A DNA stretch of 64,000 nucleotides from UBA11403 sp963784615 (GCA_963784615.1 CAWASG010000001.1:620001-684000), one strand, 5' to 3'. Numbered from the stretch's first letter, positions 8,466 to 17,281 are shown. The notes: generated by a model from the letters alone, not told the origin. Numbers and translations are program-made.

Positions 8466-8629
8466 TTTATTTATGATGTATTATCGCCACCATGATCAAA
8501 CCGAAGGCATAATACAATGATCGGCCTCACGCTTATAAACAAAAATCCTGCCTCAAATCACGCGTTTTAAAAATAAGCGCGCATAACACTCAATAATAAC
8601 AACATCAAACATGGACTTGTTAAAAATAG

Positions 8630-8651
8630 AAAAATCTCTGCGGGGATTTTT
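8630..8651 (+). terminator. Hairpin with T-run, possible terminator or attenuator
   Basis: AAAAATCTC (8630-8638), a four-base loop, and GGGATTTTT (8643-8651), followed by GTTGT. It lies about 30 bp before the start of 8681-9406. It could end leftward transcription or attenuate the following gene. The rest of the 8466-8680 gap shows nothing clear. Confidence 0.45.
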
Positions 8652-8680
8652 GTTGTCTAAATTTAACTATCGAGGCTCAA

Positions 8681-9406
8681 ATGAAAAAAGTACTACTAAC
8701 ATTTTGTTTATTAATAATTGGCGGCTCTGCCATGGCATATACGATGAAATGCAATGGAACGGACACTGCTGGGAACAGTGTATATTTAATTGGTGATTCA
8801 AACTCGCAAGCAGTCAATATCAATGGAGACATCCTTACTATTGTCGGCAAAACTAGAAACAATCAAGGCGTTGTCACACAAAACTTTATTACCGTTTCTG
8901 GCGTACTTGTTTACGATTCACTAGTTCCAGTCAACAACACCAACTTAACAATCTATCAATTTAATGCTGTTACACAAGCACTCCTTGCTCAAGTATTTAT
9001 GTCTTGTAATTTTTACGGTAACTTTGTTGTTACACCAAGTGTCATGGACAATCAAATGTTTGACTCCATTAAAGCAGACACGCTGAAATCAACCGGAGGC
9101 ATGCCCTTTAACAATGCTAAAGAACCTGAAGGCGTCGCGGTAGGTTCTATTGATTCCTGTATCGCAAAAGTTGATGAAGCCATTAATGCTTCTATCAATA
9201 GGGCGTCATCAGCCGGTCTCCTTTGTTCATCTTCAGATCTTGCAAATAGAATGAAGATTGCTATGACCAAAGGGAACTGCTACGGTGAAAAAGATCAATC
9301 CAAGTTATGCCAAATCAAAATAGATGCAATGGTTGCTTCAGCTAAAGGATGTACTTTTTCAGACGCAATGTTAAAGTCAATGGCAAAAAGCATATCTGGT
9401 TGCTAA
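8681..9406 (+). CDS. Exported protein of unknown function (island cargo)
   Basis: 241 aa with a clear signal peptide (MKKVLLTFCLLIIGGSAMA, cut before YTMKC). The N-terminal half is beta-rich with many Asn, Thr and Val. The C-terminal half is helical with six Cys residues (CIAKVDEAIN, LLCSSSD, GNCYGE, LCQIK, GCTFSD, SGC), suggesting disulfides in the periplasm or outside. I do not recognise the family. The first of three successive genes for exported proteins on the plus strand. Confidence 0.7.
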   Translation: MKKVLLTFCLLIIGGSAMAYTMKCNGTDTAGNSVYLIGDSNSQAVNINGDILTIVGKTRNNQGVVTQNFITVSGVLVYDSLVPVNNTNLTIYQFNAVTQALLAQVFMSCNFYGNFVVTPSVMDNQMFDSIKADTLKSTGGMPFNNAKEPEGVAVGSIDSCIAKVDEAINASINRASSAGLLCSSSDLANRMKIAMTKGNCYGEKDQSKLCQIKIDAMVASAKGCTFSDAMLKSMAKSISGC

Positions 9407-9531
9407 AAAACTCAACACAATCAATTCACTTCATCCAAAACAAATTATTTGGATGAAGTGCCTACCCCTGTAACAGATTTCAACTAGCTGTAACCTATTA
9501 ATTAAATAATTAAATGAAGAGATGTAGACAT

Positions 9532-9759
9532 ATGACCTTAATTACAAAGATTGGCCTTTTATCAGTCGTATTAACAACAATTATGCTTCAAGGATGTATG
9601 GTAGCTGCCGTTGGAGCCGGTATCGGCGCAGTGAAATGGGGTAACGCTAAAAAAATGGAAGCGAGAGCTAAATGCCAGGAGTCATACAATACCTATTTAG
9701 GTTTGATGCTCAAGAGCAAGAAAAAGCCAGTTAACATGGATGAATATTGTAAAAGTTAA
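9532..9759 (+). CDS. Small lipoprotein
   Basis: 75 aa from ATG 9532; ATG 9514 would add six polar residues. The signal ends in the lipobox LQGC (Cys22), followed by a short Gly-rich stretch (VAAVGAGIGAVKWG) and a basic tail with two further Cys. Product probably membrane-anchored. No family recognised. Lies between the other two exported-protein genes of the island. Confidence 0.6.
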   Translation: MTLITKIGLLSVVLTTIMLQGCMVAAVGAGIGAVKWGNAKKMEARAKCQESYNTYLGLMLKSKKKPVNMDEYCKS

Positions 9760-9901
9760 AGACTAAAAAAAGCAATTTATTAAAATTATGCGAGAGATTT
9801 GATGGATAACTCCTTACTGAATCCTCGCAGCCTGTACTCATAGATTAGAGACAGATGTTACTTAACAACGCCCCCTAAAATATATTAATTAAGGAGTTTC
9901 A

Positions 9902-10126
9902 ATGAAGAAAATTATACTATTGGTCATGATTCTAGTAAGTACTACTAGTTTTGCTGATGATTATGATTATCAGCAACAAATGCTTCAGGCTCAACAACAA
10001 CAAGCTGAAGCTCTAGATCGTCAAGCTCAAGCTATGGAACAACAAAACTTTGAGTCGAATCAGCGGGCCATAATGGAGCAATCAGAAAGATACAATCAAA
10101 GACTTATGGATAGTATTGGCAAGTAA
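9902..10126 (+). CDS. Small exported Gln-rich coiled-coil protein
   Basis: 74 aa; AAGGAG site five bases before the ATG; signal peptide MKKIILLVMILVSTTSFA. The mature 56 residues are dominated by Gln, Glu, Ala and Met (YQQQMLQAQQQQAEALDRQ) with heptad-like spacing, suggesting a single long helix or coiled coil. Followed by a strong hairpin (10135-10162). Family unknown. Confidence 0.62.
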   Translation: MKKIILLVMILVSTTSFADDYDYQQQMLQAQQQQAEALDRQAQAMEQQNFESNQRAIMEQSERYNQRLMDSIGK

Positions 10127-10134
10127 ATAACTAG

Positions 10135-10162
10135 ACAGCCATTCAGCATAACGAATGGCTGT
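10135..10162. terminator. Hairpin terminator between convergent genes
   Basis: Perfect 10-bp stem ACAGCCATTC / GAATGGCTGT with an 8-base loop, followed by a T-rich stretch (TTACTTGTTTTGTT). It lies between 9902-10126 (+) and 10189-10464 (-). Confidence 0.7.
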
Positions 10163-10188
10163 TTACTTGTTTTGTTAAAAAAAGCGCT

Positions 10189-10464
10189 CTAGCCAATCTC
10201 CTGTGTCAACTCGCGGCTCTCTTTAAGCACTCGACGAACCTCTTTCTTAAATGCTTTAGCCTCACTTGTTGTTTGCCCATGTCTCACAGCATGAGTATTA
10301 CCTTTTGGCGCACCACTACCCATACCACAACCATGTAAGCGGCACCGTGGACGATTTCTAACGGCAGGGGATTGGCACGCAGTCCTTCGCCTTGTTTTTG
10401 CCCCACACCGTGGCGCATTATCAAAAGCATAATGTTTTTTCTCGTTACATGGGGTTGTTTTCAT
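10189..10464 (-). CDS. HGGxTG-type small basic protein (phage/satellite-associated)
   Basis: 91 aa. Pattern RCGAKTRRRTACQSPAV ... RCRLHGCGMGSGAPKGN ... VRHG, followed by a C-terminal helix (FKKEVRRVLKESRELTQEI). This matches the small HGGxTG-domain proteins common in prophages and integrative elements, but the usual HGG is HGC here. The paired Cys/His suggest a zinc-binding site. The biochemical role of the family is not established. Confidence 0.7.
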   Translation of the reverse strand: MKTTPCNEKKHYAFDNAPRCGAKTRRRTACQSPAVRNRPRCRLHGCGMGSGAPKGNTHAVRHGQTTSEAKAFKKEVRRVLKESRELTQEIG

Positions 10465-10528
10465 TTTTTTACCTGATCACTCCAGCTTACCCACTTTGTA
10501 GGCTTTGTCGGTTTGATTTCTAGCAATG

Positions 10529-10972
10529 TTAAGAATTCACAGTACCAATAACCGCTTGACCACCATGAGAAATATTCACCCGCTCGACAGTGATTCTCTG
10601 TCCAATCCCCCCTTGTAACCTAGCCAACAAATTTGCCTGTTGTATAAACGTGTTGCTAAGCTTAATCGCCGTATTAGTATAATATTGACTTGCCTCACCA
10701 TGTGATAGTCCATTAGCCAATGCCATGGAAGTTTGCTGTAATTTATGAATTGATAACATTTGTGCGGCTATCATGGCCTGTAGTCCCCCTTCCACCTGCA
10801 ATGCCGTAAGGTCACTCTCGCTTTGTGTTTTGGCTTTCTCAATGTCGAAATCTTCTCGAGCAATATTGTTACAAGCATTTGCAGTACTTCGGATCGTATC
10901 TTGAAGAAATCTATTTTTGGCAAAAACAAGTTTGTCCTCTTGTTCCTTAGTCTTAAGTTGCTGTGTTGGCAT
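10529..10972 (-). CDS. Hypothetical phage/satellite-type protein
   Basis: 147 aa, no signal peptide. Mostly helical and Gln/Ala-rich (about residues 20-125, e.g. LQVEGGLQAMIAAQMLSIHK), ending in a short beta-rich tail (QRITVERVNISHGGQAVIG). It is the middle of three minus-strand genes (10990-11139, 10529-10972, 10189-10464) that look like one transcript. Family not recognised; pairing with an HGGxTG gene suggests a shared role. Confidence 0.6.
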   Translation of the reverse strand: MPTQQLKTKEQEDKLVFAKNRFLQDTIRSTANACNNIAREDFDIEKAKTQSESDLTALQVEGGLQAMIAAQMLSIHKLQQTSMALANGLSHGEASQYYTNTAIKLSNTFIQQANLLARLQGGIGQRITVERVNISHGGQAVIGTVNS

Positions 10973-10989
10973 AATACCTCTCTGTTATT

Positions 10990-11139
10990 TTAGCCAAGCT
11001 TATTGGAATAATGAGGCATCCCATTGGCTAACCATAGTTCAATATGTAATCGCAACGTCTCTATTGTTATATTACCATCTTTTATGTCAACTTCATCCGC
11101 GTTAGCTAATAAGTGATCAATGACCTTTTGTGGTTCCAC
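10990..11139 (-). CDS. Small hypothetical protein next to transposon end
   Basis: Probable GTG start at 11139 giving 49 aa (EPQKVIDHLLANADEVDIK...). In the sequence before insertion, that GTG lay two bases after the stop of the helix-turn-helix gene now at 14539-14808, so the two were an operon. The frame is also open upstream into the transposon as far as the orfD stop (11251), so a hybrid protein is possible but has no good start. A 5'-truncated larger gene is the alternative. Confidence 0.45.
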   Translation of the reverse strand: MEPQKVIDHLLANADEVDIKDGNITIETLRLHIELWLANGMPHYSNKLG

Positions 11140-11250
11140 CTTCAGGCCATAATGAGCGTGCTCACGCAATTTGATGGTCAGTTTTACACGATAATTGATG
11201 GTTGCAATGCGCCATAAAATGCACAGCCTCCCTGCTGTATTTTTTCCAGA

Positions 11251-11439
11251 TTAGAAAGGTGGATTATCCTCCTTCATATTAATATCAGCCATGGTTCCAA
11301 TGACTGATTCTCGATAATAACGTTCTATTTGATGATGGTAATGCTCACCAAACGCAACCATCAGTGCATAAAAGAAATCCTGCACATTGACCGCTGCTTC
11401 ATCGGTGAGTGTCGGTGCTTCAATGACTAAATATTTCAT
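11251..11439 (-). CDS. Transposon orfD: 62-aa accessory protein (DEAA...QI...PPF family)
   Basis: 62 aa from ATG 11439, with GGGAG upstream, 13 bp after the ATPase stop. Contains DEAA (13-16), YH-QI-R (34-40) and ends NPPF. The protein downstream of istB in the IS21 element (22296-22496) aligns to it without gaps over residues 13-40 with 11 identities and has the same PPF end. A conserved accessory factor of ATPase-assisted transposition is therefore inferred; no function is known to me. Confidence 0.75.
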   Translation of the reverse strand: MKYLVIEAPTLTDEAAVNVQDFFYALMVAFGEHYHHQIERYYRESVIGTMADINMKEDNPPF

Positions 11440-11452
11440 CGCTTTCTCCCGA

Positions 11453-12289
11453 TTAAGCTTTTTTTCGTTTGTTTGATGAGACCGAAGTGGTGAAACACTC
11501 AAAATACAACTGCTCATCCAATTGTGGACGCTCAAGGCGTGCGGCCATATCCAGCAGTTCCCCAGACATGTTGCAAAGGATCCGACTGTTTCCGGCTGCG
11601 TGTTCACAAAGGGTGTTTATCAGCCCTGTCGTCATTAGCCCAGGGTTGCCAGCGTGTTCCAATAGATGTTGCAGCGTTTGGGTTAACTGCTCAATGCTGG
11701 CGTGTTCTGTGAGCAGGCGGATCCGAATACGACTACCCAAAGGCATCAGATCGTCGCGGCGTAGTTTATCATTTAATCTTTGATCACCAGCCAGAATGAC
11801 GCTGAGCAAGTTACGTGAGTCAAATTGCATACTGGTCAGTAACCGTAGTTCACTTAAGACTTCTGGCGACATTTCCTGTGCCTCGTCAATGATAAGCACT
11901 GGGCGTAACAAGGTGCTATCAACGTGAGTGAGCCATCGTTCGCGTAAATTTTTGAAGCCACCCCAACGATTGCTGGCCGTAAGTGGCACACAAAAAACAT
12001 CCCCCAGTTCACGATAAAAATCAGCAAGCCTTGAGTTAGCATGACTGATGACGCCGATCTGCGCATCACGCACGCGTGTAAGGCGTGAAGCCAAAACGCG
12101 CAAGGCAACACTTTTACCTGTGCCAGGATCACCGCTCACTAAAGCAAAACCACCTTCACGAAGTAATGATTGCTCAACACGCCAGCAAAAATTCTCGAGC
12201 TTTGGGTAAATGCACAAGGCTTCTACGGGGATATCCGAGATGAATGGATTGTATTTTAGACCATAAAGAGCCAGTAGTTTTTTACTCAT
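11453..12289 (-). CDS. Transposon orfC: AAA+ ATPase (TniB/TnsC/ExeA-like)
   Basis: 278 aa. Walker A GDPGTGKS (53-60), Walker B VLIIDEAQEMS with Asp135/Glu136, sensor-like SVILAGDQRL and an arginine-rich GSRIRIR segment. This is the AAA+ type that selects targets and activates the partner integrase in Tn7/Tn5053-like and ExeA-related elements. The start overlaps the end of orfB by 8 bp, indicating translational coupling. Confidence 0.9.
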   Translation of the reverse strand: MSKKLLALYGLKYNPFISDIPVEALCIYPKLENFCWRVEQSLLREGGFALVSGDPGTGKSVALRVLASRLTRVRDAQIGVISHANSRLADFYRELGDVFCVPLTASNRWGGFKNLRERWLTHVDSTLLRPVLIIDEAQEMSPEVLSELRLLTSMQFDSRNLLSVILAGDQRLNDKLRRDDLMPLGSRIRIRLLTEHASIEQLTQTLQHLLEHAGNPGLMTTGLINTLCEHAAGNSRILCNMSGELLDMAARLERPQLDEQLYFECFTTSVSSNKRKKA

Positions 12290-13745
12290 GTTCAGATTCT
12301 CCTTTGGGTAAATAGGCCGGAGGAAGGCCGGTGGCCGCGTATTCTGCCATCAGTGCTTTTAGCAAGGGCGCAACGCCTGTTGATACAAGCTCTTCGCTGG
12401 GCTCTTGTTCACCGGAATTGGTGAAAGTTCGACGCTGACCTGAAGCGTTTTCTGATTTGTCTTGTGGATAAATCATACTTAACAGTGTGTTGGTGTGTGG
12501 ATCGACAAGCCTTACAGAGCCTAAGTCCCACCGTGCATAGCGGATGTACAATATCTCCAAACTGCGGTATTGCGATGGCACTTCAAAGCGTTTGCCATCA
12601 AGACTGAATGTTCCATCTGATTTACGTTGCCTGCGATGCACCTGAGTGCAAAAAGCATGATGTAACGCTGCGGTGTCAGGACACGGTCGACCAACATCGG
12701 CATCCTTCATATAGCGCGCAAGCGGTGAGCAGCCAATCTCGGAATGTACTTTTTGATGGTATTCACGCTCGACCCAAGCAAGGGTGCTTTTATTGAGTAA
12801 CGACAAGGTTATCTCCTCCTCACCCTCAAGCATAGCCATCAATCGCCCTTCAACTTGCGCCCAAAAAACCTCCTGTTTCGCGTTTTGGTAGGGAGAATAA
12901 GGTAGTGTAGGTTGATGTAGAATGCCCAATCTCGCAAGCCCTTCGGTAAACTCAGCCGAAGTCATCGCACTGCCATTGTCACTCATCAGAGCGCGCGGTA
13001 AGGCGCGTTTCTGTAGTGCCTGCATAAACCCATGTACCAGCGTCTCTGCGGTTTCATCCATGTACCATTGAGCATGACAAATCAGGCGGGAGCGGTCATC
13101 CAGAATGGCAAGTAATAAGGGTTTATGCCATTGACCGTCTCGTCCCAAAATTCTGCGTGAGCCATGGTGAAAATCAAGGTGCCATAACGTGTTAACATGG
13201 TCGACTTCATAACTTCTGACCTCTCGTTTCTCTAGCCTATCAGCTGCGAGGATGGCGCCTTCTGTATGTCGTCTTTTCCGCCCAGGTTGCTTGCAGAAAC
13301 CATTCGACTTCATGTAACGACGAATCGTATTGTAAGACGGCAAGACGCCTAACTCAGGCGTTGTCTTTGCAATCACATAGAGGTTATCTACGTGTAACTG
13401 GTAGCTCCAGCTTGGATGTGAACGATGTTGATGTTGGATGCTCATCTTTAATGGGGCTGAGAGCGTGTGACTACTCCCGGCATCTGTACGGCGTTTCGTT
13501 CGCAAAGCACCGACCGGGTCGTTCTCATGGCGAGATTGATAAAGCCATCGCTCAATCGTCGATAGTCCAAAATGAACTGGTAATCCTGTAATGGGATGCT
13601 GCCATTGCTTTTGAGCTAAAGAAGCCAGCTCAATCTGTAGTTGCCCTTTATCCGGCGGCGCTGCCAAAAGTGGGCCAATAACCGAAAAGCGAAATCGGGC
13701 CCACCGTTCTTGGCGAGTACCAACATCGGGCTTCTTGTTGCTCAT
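12282..13745 (-). CDS. Transposon orfB: DDE (rve-type) integrase/transposase
   Basis: 487 aa. N-terminal helix-turn-helix regions (about 20-170), then an RNase H-fold catalytic core: WHLDFHHG (Asp191), LMSDNGSAM (Asp256) and KQEVFWAQVEGR (Glu292). The last two acidic residues are 35 apart, the D,D-35-E pattern. A C-terminal Mu-type beta domain follows (about 370-430, including SDGTFSLDGKRFEVP). It should cut the transposon ends and join them to target DNA with help from orfC. Confidence 0.92.
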   Translation of the reverse strand: MSNKKPDVGTRQERWARFRFSVIGPLLAAPPDKGQLQIELASLAQKQWQHPITGLPVHFGLSTIERWLYQSRHENDPVGALRTKRRTDAGSSHTLSAPLKMSIQHQHRSHPSWSYQLHVDNLYVIAKTTPELGVLPSYNTIRRYMKSNGFCKQPGRKRRHTEGAILAADRLEKREVRSYEVDHVNTLWHLDFHHGSRRILGRDGQWHKPLLLAILDDRSRLICHAQWYMDETAETLVHGFMQALQKRALPRALMSDNGSAMTSAEFTEGLARLGILHQPTLPYSPYQNAKQEVFWAQVEGRLMAMLEGEEEITLSLLNKSTLAWVEREYHQKVHSEIGCSPLARYMKDADVGRPCPDTAALHHAFCTQVHRRQRKSDGTFSLDGKRFEVPSQYRSLEILYIRYARWDLGSVRLVDPHTNTLLSMIYPQDKSENASGQRRTFTNSGEQEPSEELVSTGVAPLLKALMAEYAATGLPPAYLPKGESEHE

Positions 13746-13835
13746 AAAAACTCCTGCTTGTTTAAGAAGTTTATGAGTCTACTGGATGTCTAACTTGATC
13801 TAAAGATGCAAACTCTGCGCGAATAACTCCCTCCT

Positions 13836-14405
13836 TTAGACAGCGCGATAAACGCCCGCTGTCATTGGCGCTAAAAACTGCAAGGCATTTACCAGTTTTT
13901 GACTCAGGTTGTCTGGAAAAATCAAAAGAAGTTGTCGAGGAAATGGGCCAACAATGGCCTTTACGGGCAGGAATGCTTTAGCCTGTTTCCAAAAAGCAGT
14001 GCCAATAAAACAATCTCGCCACCAACGACGCCAACGCCCCCAGGTTCGCAGACTGATGCTGATACCAAAATAACGCGTTACTTGGTAATACCGGCGCCTC
14101 GAAGCACTGGACATGAAGGCGGAGATAAGCACGATAATCGCAGCCGGAAAACGATGTCGCCCCAAAAACCGTACCGATGGTGTTGTCACACGCTTTCGGC
14201 AGTTTCCGCAGCAAAGACTGCGCCGACTATCATAATGCTCACGGCATGATGCAGGTAACCCGAGGGGACTACGAGGGTAATCGGCTTGATATAAAGGACC
14301 GTTACAGAAAGGACAGTCTTCAGCTCGAACTTTCTCAGCCATTTCATCATCGATATGCACGAATAACGGATGAAAACTGGTCTTTTTTAATAGTTCATGG
14401 TACAT
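13836..14405 (-). CDS. Transposon orfA: zinc-ribbon helix protein
   Basis: 189 aa. A four-Cys zinc ribbon (CPFC at 31-34, CGNC at 66-69), then the basic RVTTPSVRFLGRHRFP and a likely helix-turn-helix (YYQVTRYFGISISLRTWGRW). It resembles the zinc-binding part of transposase accessory proteins. The truncated gene at 43950-44386 encodes a protein of the same layout from a different element. It may bind the transposon ends or the target; this is inference. Confidence 0.75.
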   Translation of the reverse strand: MYHELLKKTSFHPLFVHIDDEMAEKVRAEDCPFCNGPLYQADYPRSPLGLPASCREHYDSRRSLCCGNCRKRVTTPSVRFLGRHRFPAAIIVLISAFMSSASRRRYYQVTRYFGISISLRTWGRWRRWWRDCFIGTAFWKQAKAFLPVKAIVGPFPRQLLLIFPDNLSQKLVNALQFLAPMTAGVYRAV

Positions 14406-14538
14406 TTAGGCTCTCTTTGTTCGTCGTTGAACGTAAGAGTACCCTTCATGAGGTTTTAATCAAGCTTTATGAGGGGTTTTTTATTTGTACATCAATGAAC
14501 GTGGCTGGAATTACGGGGAAATCCATCAGATTGTGTGT

Positions 14539-14808
14539 TCAGGCTGAAATAACTAACCTCATTTCAGCACGTTGTTTTTTCCTAGACTTGGGATCTTTGA
14601 ATCTCGCAATTTCACCCTTCGTCATAAAATAATCACATGTGCCATCATCGTTTTTTGTGCTGCTCTCAATTGGGATAAACCTTTGATTGCGCAAGGTTGA
14701 GATCCACGAGTGTAATGAGCCATTATTAAAATGTTTTCTATTTAATGTGCGCCCTTCAAGGAGTGCCTTTAATACAGTTGAAACTATGCCGCTATTTTTG
14801 GTATTCAT
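14539..14808 (-). CDS. Winged-helix DNA-binding protein of the island, 3' end altered by transposon
   Basis: ATG 14808 has GGAGG nine bases upstream; the longer frame to 14850 lacks one. About 89 aa: VSTVLKALLEGRTLNR, WISTLRNQRFIPIES, YFMTKGEIARF, typical of small helix-turn-helix proteins in integrative elements. The transposon joined at 14547 replaces the last residues: the protein now ends ..RLVISA, while reconstruction of the target predicts ..RLVMA. It probably remains functional. Member of the minus-strand island operon. Confidence 0.68.
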   Translation of the reverse strand: MNTKNSGIVSTVLKALLEGRTLNRKHFNNGSLHSWISTLRNQRFIPIESSTKNDDGTCDYFMTKGEIARFKDPKSRKKQRAEMRLVISA

Positions 14809-14876
14809 GCGCCACATCCTCCAGGCATTGTAAAAATTTACCCTCATCAATTAGGTCTTTTCGGCAATCGCTCTGA

Positions 14877-15158
14877 CTAAGCATGACTAAATCCTTGTTG
14901 ATATTGTGTGGTTGATTGAACGGGAATATGTTTTGCTAACCATAGCAATATATCGCCTTTGCGATATCTCACGCTTCTGCCACACTTCACAAAGGGAACA
15001 CCTATTCCGGCCCAGCGATCGCGCTCAACTGTAGCTAGAGAACATCCTCTTACAGCGGCAACCGTTGTTTGCCTGAACCAAGTTGTATCAGGCGCAATGC
15101 TGAATTCCTCAAGAAGTGATAGACGATTAGATTTTTGATGTTTGATTTCATTGTTCAT
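14877..15158 (-). CDS. AlpA/excisionase-like regulator
   Basis: 93 aa. A MerR-type helix-turn-helix: RQTTVAAVRGCSLATVERDR, GVPFVKCGRSVRYRKGDILL. This matches AlpA-like proteins that act as excisionases or activate the integrase in P4-type elements. It is the second gene in the int-side cluster and probably controls excision of the island. Confidence 0.78.
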   Translation of the reverse strand: MNNEIKHQKSNRLSLLEEFSIAPDTTWFRQTTVAAVRGCSLATVERDRWAGIGVPFVKCGRSVRYRKGDILLWLAKHIPVQSTTQYQQGFSHA

Positions 15159-15299
15159 AGTGCTCGTTCCTTAAATTTAAAAGACGAGCTAAGTTTTTCA
15201 GGAAAATAATTTTGATGTTTGTAATTACAAAAGCAATGAGTAATTACAAAAGCTAGGTTGTTTTGTTGTCACTTTGACTTATATTAAGGGTATTTTTGA

Positions 15300-16052
15300 T
15301 TAAGTAGAGAGGGTTACTTGCTTATCGATATATTTAATACTCTCTGATATATCTCTTTCAATGCTTTTCAGCCCAAATTCATCGATGCCATGATTTCCCG
15401 CCCATACAAGCATATCGTCTTTGATTTTTTTTGCATTGATTTTATCACCATTCCAATGTTCGCCTGTTTGCTCTGCAAACATGTGAGCCAAAACTCCTAT
15501 AGCCTTATATTTATTTCGAACCTTTTTTGATATTTTCAAATCGCCACTTTCTTTACTTTCGTCACTTTGGGGGTCTTGTATTGTCTTATTTGCGCTGATA
15601 GGGGCATTACCTGTAAGAAAATCTGAAGAAATGGTAAAAATACTAATCCCAGTCTCACGGAGAAACCGTCTATCAATTAACTTTGCTAATGTTTTAGGAA
15701 TAGGTAAGCTTCTGATGTTTGCTTCATATATAATCAAATATGGATGATAAGATCTTCGATACATTGCCGCACCTAAGCTACAATATGAGCCGTTTGAATA
15801 TTTTATTCCAAATTCAATTCTTCGAAAAATACTATATGTTCTTTCTAGTTGTAGAATATTTTCCTCTCCCAGAGCGTCTACATTAGTACGTGAAATATCT
15901 TGCCCATCATTTTCAAAACATATTGCTAGGCTATCTAAAATATCTTGAGACAGGCTGAAAGGGTCTATGTTATTTAAAAGCAAAGCGGCTTGTACTAAAC
16001 TCCACTCATCCATTCTTACCCAATGCTCAGATGATGATTTTGTAATAGCCAT
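15300..16052 (-). CDS. Hypothetical island protein coupled to integrase
   Basis: 250 aa from ATG 16052, which overlaps the integrase stop by one base (TGATG). No signal peptide or membrane segment. The start (HWVRMDEWSLVQAALLLNNI) and mixed alpha/beta C-terminal part (KVRNKYKAIGVLAHMFAEQT) resemble accessory proteins found next to integrases in Legionella-type islands. Low GC compared with flanking core genes. No domain recognised. Confidence 0.65.
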   Translation of the reverse strand: MAITKSSSEHWVRMDEWSLVQAALLLNNIDPFSLSQDILDSLAICFENDGQDISRTNVDALGEENILQLERTYSIFRRIEFGIKYSNGSYCSLGAAMYRRSYHPYLIIYEANIRSLPIPKTLAKLIDRRFLRETGISIFTISSDFLTGNAPISANKTIQDPQSDESKESGDLKISKKVRNKYKAIGVLAHMFAEQTGEHWNGDKINAKKIKDDMLVWAGNHGIDEFGLKSIERDISESIKYIDKQVTLST

Positions 16053-17281
16053 CAATTTACCCCCTCCAATGAATCAGAACTTACGTGCCTTAATATATAA
16101 TCAGTAACCGCTTGCATTGCCTCCCGTAAATTCTCAATATTGTGCTGTATGTACCCCGCCGTCACATCAGCACTTTTGTGATTTAATAAACGTTTAACGG
16201 TGTAGTAACTGATAGAGTCCCCTAAAGCGTTAACGATACTTGCAAAGCTCCGGCGCAAGTCATGCGAGGTAAATTGCACATCAGAATTTTTAATTACATT
16301 TAAAATTTGCTTTCGTGGTTCAACAATACGACCTGATTTCCCACTGCCTGGAAAAACCCATTCAGACTTGCTTTGTGTTCTTCTACGTGTAAATAAATCA
16401 AATAAAAAATCAGACATAGGAAGAATATGATCTGATCGGTTTTTGGTATCTTTTACTGTGAATGTCTTTGCGCGAAAATCAAGATTTTCAAAGGTTAGCG
16501 TTAATGCCTCCTCACGCCTCAACCCAGCGAATAAAAGTAACAATAAATAGTCCCGTATTGTCTCTCGATCTTGAGTACTTTTGTTTTCAGGATTATTTTT
16601 GAGTAACCACACCGCGTCCCACCAATCTTTGAGCTGATGCGGTTGAATATAATTACTTTTTCGCTCAATCCGATTCCATATTTTTTTAACGGACAATCGT
16701 TTAACCGGATTATCAGCAATAATTACTTTTCCCTTGCCATCACGATATTCTGCTGAAAAATTAAACAGAGCCCTTAAGAAACGCATTGCTAAATTGGCAC
16801 GAGCTTCACTCGACTCACTTAGAGCAGCATGTTTTTGTTCTACCATGTCCCGTGTAATATCAAGCATTGGCTTATTGAGCCAGTCTTTAAAGTAAACCTC
16901 AGCACAAGTTTTATAATCACGCTTGGTAGTTGGTTTAAGGGATTTTCGCGCCAGCATATAATCGTTGTATGCCTCTTTTAACGTAATTGATTTAACGCGA
17001 TTCTCACGCTCCACCTGATTGGGGTTAATGTCTTGCGACATTGCCGCCAACTTTTCTTTGGCAAATTTCCGCGCCATCTCTGCTGTCAAAACACCATGCT
17101 TGCCCAGGGTCACTCGAACTGTTTTACGATTAATTTTTGTTTCAGCAATATACGTCTTAACGGTATTTCCTACCCTCAAACCGAAGCCTTTCAATTCTGT
17201 ATCATAATAAAAAACCTGCTTCCCTTTATCTGTTGTAAATGCCAAACCATCGACAAAGCTCTTCGTAAGTTTATGTGCCAT
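16052..17281 (-). CDS. P4-type tyrosine integrase
   Basis: 409 aa. An N-terminal integrase DUF4102-like arm-binding region (KGFGLRVGNTVKTYIAE), a core-binding domain, then a catalytic domain with Arg255 (FAGLRREEAL), His340-x-x-Arg343 (SHDLRRSF), His368 (LLNHKSADVT) and Tyr377. All catalytic residues are present. It lies next to attR, as usual for tRNA islands, and should catalyse integration into and excision from tRNA-Phe. Confidence 0.95.
   Translation of the reverse strand: MAHKLTKSFVDGLAFTTDKGKQVFYYDTELKGFGLRVGNTVKTYIAETKINRKTVRVTLGKHGVLTAEMARKFAKEKLAAMSQDINPNQVERENRVKSITLKEAYNDYMLARKSLKPTTKRDYKTCAEVYFKDWLNKPMLDITRDMVEQKHAALSESSEARANLAMRFLRALFNFSAEYRDGKGKVIIADNPVKRLSVKKIWNRIERKSNYIQPHQLKDWWDAVWLLKNNPENKSTQDRETIRDYLLLLLFAGLRREEALTLTFENLDFRAKTFTVKDTKNRSDHILPMSDFLFDLFTRRRTQSKSEWVFPGSGKSGRIVEPRKQILNVIKNSDVQFTSHDLRRSFASIVNALGDSISYYTVKRLLNHKSADVTAGYIQHNIENLREAMQAVTDYILRHVSSDSLEGVN

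Larger units (their letters stand above)
11153..14547 (-). mobile_element. 3,395-bp four-gene transposon, copy 1 (DDE integrase + AAA+ ATPase type)
   Basis: Ends defined by comparison with the second copy (44387-47781), which is identical in every encoded protein and in length. Terminal inverted repeats are 25 bp and imperfect: one end reads TGAGCGTGCTCACGC, the other TCAGCCTGAACACAC, both running on to T-GATGG. Further GATGG/ATTGATG subrepeats lie inside both ends, as in transposons whose integrase binds several sites. Flanks show a near-perfect 5-bp duplication (CATAA at 11148-11152, AATAA at 14548-14552). Genes, in transcription order: orfA (Zn ribbon), orfB (DDE), orfC (ATPase), orfD (small protein). 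Confidence 0.9.

Noticed and set aside
12608..14214. Long antisense open frames across the transposon genes
   Set aside because: They mirror orfA-orfC coding, lack ribosome sites and repeat in both copies only because the DNA is identical.
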